From Siderastrea siderea (lineage: Eukaryota; Cnidaria; Anthozoa; Scleractinia; Rhizangiidae): 64,000 nucleotides of DNA. The DNA is taken from assembly GCA_964030785.1 (NCBI GenBank), contig OZ034967.1:66799413-66863412 (forward strand), given 5' to 3'. The stretch's first letter is position 1. Each line of letters begins with the position of its first letter. This document shows positions 58,660-64,000 of the stretch, piece by piece. The notes beneath the pieces were generated by a model. It did no database searches. It saw only the letters and a list, made by a program, of their open reading frames with translations, and was not told where the DNA came from. Made by a program: the position numbers and the translations under genes.

Positions 58660-61104
58660 GTAAGTTTGTTTTTACCCTTGCGACACAGATCTGGAAATTA
58701 CAGATGTTTAGTTTATAGCATATCATAGCCTGTTCTCGACAACACGCTTTTGCATGAGTTAATGATAGCTAAGTTGTGCTAGGTTTACATGTTTTTCTGT
58801 TGGGTAAAACGCTAGAACTGAATCAAACCAAAGGTTTCAAGAGCCAACTTCACTTCGAACTAATTCCAAAACTTTGCTTTAACTATCCCCCAGCTAAACG
58901 TTGGTAGAGAAAGTGCAGTGTAAGTAGCGTTACAGTGTCTAGAGCCGGGACTTCTCAAGACATTCAGTCCTGTGTTCCTCTTTCCCTTTCTTCACGCTTG
59001 ACTGCAATAATGCGTGCTTTAGAACAATGACACCATCGATGATCGCGTGAAAATGGCAGACTGGACGCAAGTGCGCAATAAGCAAACCTATTTTTTACTT
59101 AGAAGATCTCAGGGGGGATGTAGAATTTTGGAGCACAAAAATGAAGCACATATAAAGCAGTGCAATTTCAGAAATAGGCCATTATTTTATTCCTTATTCC
59201 ATTGGCAGCAATTATGAAGGAAAGCAATTAGTCCATGTACATTTTTCAAGGAAATTATTCTAAAAATTTCGTAAAAACAAACTTTTATAGGAGTAAAAAT
59301 GAGATGTTTATTCGAGATGCTAAAATGTCAAGAAAATGCGTATGTGTGCCAGGCTGGAGAACAGATTGGTTACGTTTTAACCCTCTACCAAAAAAGAATG
59401 TAAGAGGACAATTTGCCTCCTATTTTAACTTGAGAAAAATTGAAATATCTTATGTTCAAAACTGCTTTTATATTCGAATAGTCACCATTGAAAATATCTC
59501 CCAAAGGCGGAAAATAAGCAAACTTCGTGCTCGTCTCGAGCTCTGGAGTCGGTGAAAGAATTTATGGGGTTAATCCAATACTTGATTTCAAATATTATAA
59601 ACAGGAATTAGACAGACAGGAACTTTTTGCGACTGACAAACGTGTAGGAATCTGTTATATTTTTGTAATCCCACGTGGTTACATCGGATCGTTTGTTGTG
59701 ATCGTGATCTTCCGATTTCTCGTACATGCCATGTTTATTTTTAGTTTTCTTGTTTGCTTTTGCCTTGCCATGTGAGTCGTAAACATACGACGGATTTCAG
59801 TTATTAGAGGGCTGTGACCCAGCACTGAACGAAAAGTTCATAAACCTATGATCGTCCCCACTTCCCATCCCCCCAAAAAAGGCTAAAGGCGCAAACGAAA
59901 ATTCACTCTTCCTATTGTCGCTCTTATGTTCTTGCGAGATTATATTCAAATCTGAAACTCGATCACGTTTATGGTGTCCTTGTCAAGAATGTGCCAGAAC
60001 GTCGGAACTTTGTCTTTGTCAAAACGGTGAGCAGAAATAAACATAGCAAAAAAATTTGTAATCTCTGTATCATAAACTTGAAGGTTTTGCATGTTTCCTC
60101 TGTGTTAAACAAAACCGAAGGTTAGGGGTCAGTTTTATCCCTCTGAGACAAAACATATGGAGCCTAATTTACTTCATCAAATGAAAACAAATGGGGGATG
60201 GGAGGTTAGCAACAGGCGGCCCAAGCTCACTATTTGATAGCACGAACGTGACTCCAACTTTTAGTTCTCAGTTTTTCAGTTTGGTTCGCAAAATTCTAAA
60301 ATAAAGTTGTGAATGTGGAAATAAACTTCACTTGCCTGGTATTGTTTTATGTAAAGAAACAACATCACGAACAACCTCGTTCAAAAGGGAAAAAGTCATG
60401 GGAACGAGGTTGCACCACGAACAATAACGAAAAACTTGCTTAACTAAAACGGCCGGAATTGCGTCCAAATTACACACAAGACAAAAAAACAACCCCATGA
60501 TGAGGTAAGTGAAGTTTATTTCCACATTCGTAACTTAATGTTAGCATTTTGCAAACCAAACTGAATTTCCCGTACGAAGTCTATAAATCGTTTGTCATAT
60601 AGTGAGCTTGGGACGCCTGTGGATTAGCCGGACATTTCCGCCATTGTAGGCCAGTGAATGGGAAAAAAAGAATTATCAGTGCTCCTAAACCTGAAAGTTT
60701 TCACAGTATTCAGTCCTGCGTTTTTCTCTAGCTTTTAAGTCTAGACTATGAATGTTCCCTTTAGTACGAATGTTCCCTTTAGTACAATGTCACATTCGAA
60801 GAAAAGACGTGCTATGACAGTGTTTGCGCTTAGATGGATGAAATACCAGTTCAAGAGGGCAATGAGAAATCCAGCTCTTTTCTACAATGATAAGATTTCA
60901 AGTAAAATATACGAGTAAGAAGTCGCACAAAACTATAATGTCCAAATACCCTAATTCTTAGAATAATAGCGGGGGTAAATTATTTTATTTATATTTTCAA
61001 AAAAGGGAAATTATTGAGGAATGGGAATATAATATGCTGTGTCAGTCTTACGCGGTATTTATTTTGAAACGTTTCCTCAAAACAACACTGACTTGACTTC
61101 GTAG
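58660..61104. other. Intron 1 of copy B
   Basis: About 2.4 kb, versus 6.6 kb in copy A. Contains one palindromic MITE (60304-60535). No other gene seen. Confidence 0.5.
60304..60535. mobile_element. Short palindromic MITE
   Basis: Inverted ends containing GAATGTGGAAATAAACTTCA at about 60311-60330, repeated in complement at 60510-60529. About 230 bp, AT-rich. Confidence 0.7.
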
Positions 61105-61758
61105 GATTGACACCCTATAAGGACCACAGAATCAGGCGCCAAGCTGTTTTACCTAAGACCAAACCGAGGATACCACTCTGAAAATCAACAAACTTTTATC
61201 AGAATTAAAAACGCATACCTGCCAATCAAATGGTATCAAGTGCTTACCAGGTCCTCCAGGCCCTCCCGGTCCTCCAGGACCGAGGGGACAAAAAGGAGTC
61301 CGAGGACGAAGAGGACAGAAAGGAAGAACTGGAAGCAAAGGAGATAGAGGAATTATGGGATCGCCAGGAAAAAGCGGAAAGCAAGGCATTATGGGACCCA
61401 AGGGGCTTCAGGGAGAAGATGGTCTGAAAGGACAAAAAGGAGACATAGGACCCGCAGGCATGCCAGGCGCTAAAGGAGAAACTGGTGAATCATTTTCAGC
61501 TCCTACTATTGCTGTTTCTCCTGCTAAGATGACAGTTAATGAAACTGGATCTGCGTCGCTTCAGTGTTCTGCCACTGGCAATCCTAAACCTACAACAGTG
61601 TGGAGTAAACTGACAAATCAGTCAGAAATACGTCAGTCAGCGGTTTCAGGGGGAATTGCTTTTGAAGAACGTGAAAGCAAGTGACTCTGGTACATATCGG
61701 TGTTCAGCGGCAAACATCTTAGGACAGGCGCAGGCACAGGTGCAACTTGTAGTGAATG
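61105..61758 (+). pseudogene. Collagen-Ig exon 2 of copy B, frameshifted
   Basis: Same layout as 47811-48473: stalk, Cys (CQSNGIKC), about 24 Gly-X-Y triplets (GPPGPPGPPGPRGQKG), Ig domain. Read in the phase dictated by exon 1 it meets TGA at 61179-61181, because a base is missing between 61147 and 61175. A further two-base deletion near 61655 returns to the original frame. The exon length stays a multiple of three (654), but the collagen part is out of frame. Confidence 0.72.
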
Positions 61759-63130
61759 GTATGTTTATTTCTGAATTTAAATGTATTGATCAAGTATTTG
61801 TTAGCTAGTTCTTTAATCAAAAAAACCCTTTCATTCATCCTCAAGGTTTTCCGATTGTTTGCTTGTTTGTTTGCTCTGTTTGTTTTTTGTTTCTTCAGAT
61901 GCTTTTTAGTCTTTTTTTTTTTTTGCTTTTCCTCGTCGCGACTGAGATACATCATAGTGGTAGTTAAGGATATATCATACCGTATCTCCACTATTTATTC
62001 CCCTCCCTCTATTAAGCCCTTCTCTCCCTCTTCTAATAAGACCCCCTTCAGGCATAATAATATAGGCCCCCTTCCTTTATTAAGTCTCCCCATGTCAATT
62101 AATAATTTTTATCGCAGTTTTGAACTTTTTGTTAAAACTCTGCCACTGATTTTCTCTTTTGCTTTTACTCGAGACTTTGTTCACCTTGCGGATGAAAGCT
62201 TAAGCTTCAAACCTTTGTGAGTTATTTTGCGGTTTGTTAAAGCGGTATCTGTTATATAATCAAAGAAAGGTTGTATTGAGTGTAAACATCAATTAGTCGT
62301 CTTCTTTACATATACGGTAATCGAAGAACTTTACCTTGAAAAACTTAATAAGCTCCCTCCCTATGTGAAGCCTCCCTCTTATAAGCACTCCCACCCCTTG
62401 GGAGGGGGGGGTGTTTATCACTTAGTGGGTTGTTAGGAGGTGCCACCTTAGTTGGTGAGTTGTGATACCTGAAATTAATAAGCTTTTTGAGGGGCTTAAT
62501 AGTGGAAACATTGTATCACAATTACGTAGTCCACAAATGGTTTTCACAATTTAAACCAAACTCCAACATAGTGAAAAAAAAACAAGGAGTTGAAGGAGGC
62601 CAGCCAAAAAAGGCAGTGTTATTAAAAGCAGAAATGGTTTTGAACGCTGAAGCTGCTAAACTGGCAAAACATATTGATCAATCTTCTTTGAGCTGAATTG
62701 CGTTTTTTATGACCTTTTATTTGATAAAATACAATACAATATTTATTAAACCGCTTGGGGGCTTTTCAGGGAACAATACAACATTAACAATAAACTAACA
62801 ATTTTAATTTGTGTAAGATCAATCTAACTAAAATACGTAACATACTGAATACTTCACAGAAACTCGCATCGACAGAAAATTATTCAAAAGAGAAGCCTTA
62901 AGTTTACGCTTAAAAGCTAAAACGGTTTCACAATGAATATTAAGGTTTCAGTTATTAGCACTATTCAAGGCACATGATTTTGTTTTAATGTTTAAGAAAA
63001 GCAGCTAAAGGCCTCTGCAATAAACACATTCATTATTCAACTAAACAGAAAAATCATAAGGCTATATTTTGTGCAAGTAGAAGATGAATACAAACAAATT
63101 CAAAGATTAATACTATTTCGTTTGTTTCAG
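61759..63130. other. Intron 2 of copy B
   Basis: No gene. Contains CCCTCCCT-rich repeats near 62000 and 62350-62410 and an AT-rich retroelement-like stretch near 62720-63000. Confidence 0.4.
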
Positions 63131-63690
63131 TTCGTCCTCGAGTTTCCCTTCATTCAGGACCTCATTACGCCATTGAAGGAAGCAATTTTACCCTTCCAAT
63201 TTGTCACGTGACTGGGCACCCAGCACCAGTGGTCAGTTGGAGAAAGTTATCTGGCCAGTTACCCCAGGGGAGGGTGAGGTACAACAACAGCGCTTTACAA
63301 ACTTTACGTGTTCGTAAAGATGATTCAGACGCATACTTCTGTTCAGCAGCAAACCTCTTAGGACGTATTGAAAAGAAAACATTATTAGTCGTGGTCTCCC
63401 TTCCTCGGTTCACTGTTAAGCCACCTGCTAAAGTTGTTGCAAGTCCTGGCGACACATTGAAGATAAACTGCATCGCTACTGGCGACCCACAACCAGTCAT
63501 CAACTGGAAAAAACAAGGATCTCAACTGGCAGTTGGGCGGAGCCAGCAGATGGATGGCGCGTTAGTTATTAGAAGCATGAAAATGAACGATACAGGACAT
63601 TATACTTGTGGCGCGACAAGTGCGGGGGTGTTTTACGCTGAAACTGTGACCCACGTTACAGTGCAAAACCATAAAGATAGGTTGTTATGA
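63131..63690 (+). CDS. Collagen-Ig exon 3 of copy B: two Ig domains, weak donor
   Basis: Acceptor TTGTTTCAG before 63131; two Ig domains very similar to copy A (CHVTGHPAPVVSWRK, DSDAYFCSAANLLG; INCIATGDPQPVINWKK, DTGHYTCGATSAG). At the point where copy A has donor GTAAGT, this copy has GTTGTT (63681), and read-through meets a stop within four codons. The copy may end here or lose its D8C exon, which is not seen in the remaining 310 bp. The exon itself is open. Confidence 0.65.
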
Positions 63691-64000
63691 AAGACATTAT
63701 TTCATGTTGACAGAAATATTTTGCAGCTGAAAAAGATAAGGGCAAAAAGCGCCACTTAAAGCAAAGGGAACGTATTTAATACATGACAAAAAAATCAAAA
63801 GTCCCTTGGGCTTTCCTCGTGTAACCTCTTCTACCATGAAACAATTCGTTAACAGGCTTGAATTTCTTTCGATTGTACAAAAAGATCCATTCAGTAGACA
63901 CCAGTAAAGGCAACATAGGCTGATTTTTACGCAGTCAACGATGTGTTTTCACGCTTGGAAGTTGCTGCCGGGATGCAAGCTCTAAGTTTAAGAACTTTAT
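63691..64000. other. Downstream flank of copy B
   Basis: The first 100 bp still align loosely with the intron after exon 3 of copy A; nothing coding. Confidence 0.4.

Overview
The window is animal nuclear DNA, most likely from an anthozoan cnidarian such as a stony coral. The pointers are a host gene with phase-1 introns combining a transmembrane anchor, collagen, Ig and uromodulin-type D8C modules, many short foldback transposons, and AT-rich intergenic DNA. The host species is inferred. No ribosomal or mitochondrial sequence is present to test it.

The centrepiece is a complete integrated virus-like element at 7206-29132 (about 21.9 kb) of the Maverick/Polinton (adintovirus) class. It has 361/362-bp terminal inverted repeats that differ by one base in an A-run. 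It is flanked by a 6-bp target duplication (GAAAGG), and both ends lie in the same 89-bp satellite array, so the empty site can be read off directly. It carries an intact protein-primed family B DNA polymerase, a chromodomain integrase, an FtsK/HerA-type packaging ATPase, an adenain-like protease, a double-jelly-roll-type major capsid protein and two tandem penton-like candidates. It also has a parvovirus-type phospholipase A2 protein, a string of small Arg-rich RGG core-like proteins, a GRF zinc-finger protein, a SLOG-fold protein, a tandem RING-like protein with two LxCxE motifs, and a tRNA-like gene.

Twenty protein genes run leftward from about 25702 to 13660, tightly packed and often overlapping. 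Several have their own TATAAAAA box. PolB runs leftward at the left end. Regulatory-looking genes run rightward (12150-13368, 25917-26815, 27927-28772) from three divergent promoters. PolB and the RING-like gene both end at the terminal repeats, each of which supplies a poly(A) signal.

The first 3.3 kb hold a second, unrelated and decayed Polinton-like fragment: a packaging ATPase with one stop and one frameshift, a collagen-like plus fibre-repeat spike gene with one stop and one frameshift, and a two-helix membrane protein. The order ATPase, repeat-rich protein, membrane protein is the same as in the intact element, but the middle gene differs (collagen/fibre versus poly-Gly).

The satellite occupies 5172-7205, 29133-31183 and 32387-32660. 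It is interrupted by the provirus and by a 1.2-kb hAT-like non-autonomous element. From 41 to 64 kb are two tandem copies of a host type II membrane gene (collagen, Ig domains). The first copy ends with a D8C exon and can be spliced in silico into 590 residues. The second copy is broken and ends, within the window, in a weakened splice donor. The introns contain a Tc1-like relic, a Crypton/ZMYM-like fragment and several MITEs. The stretch from 32.7 to 41 kb has no gene I can identify.
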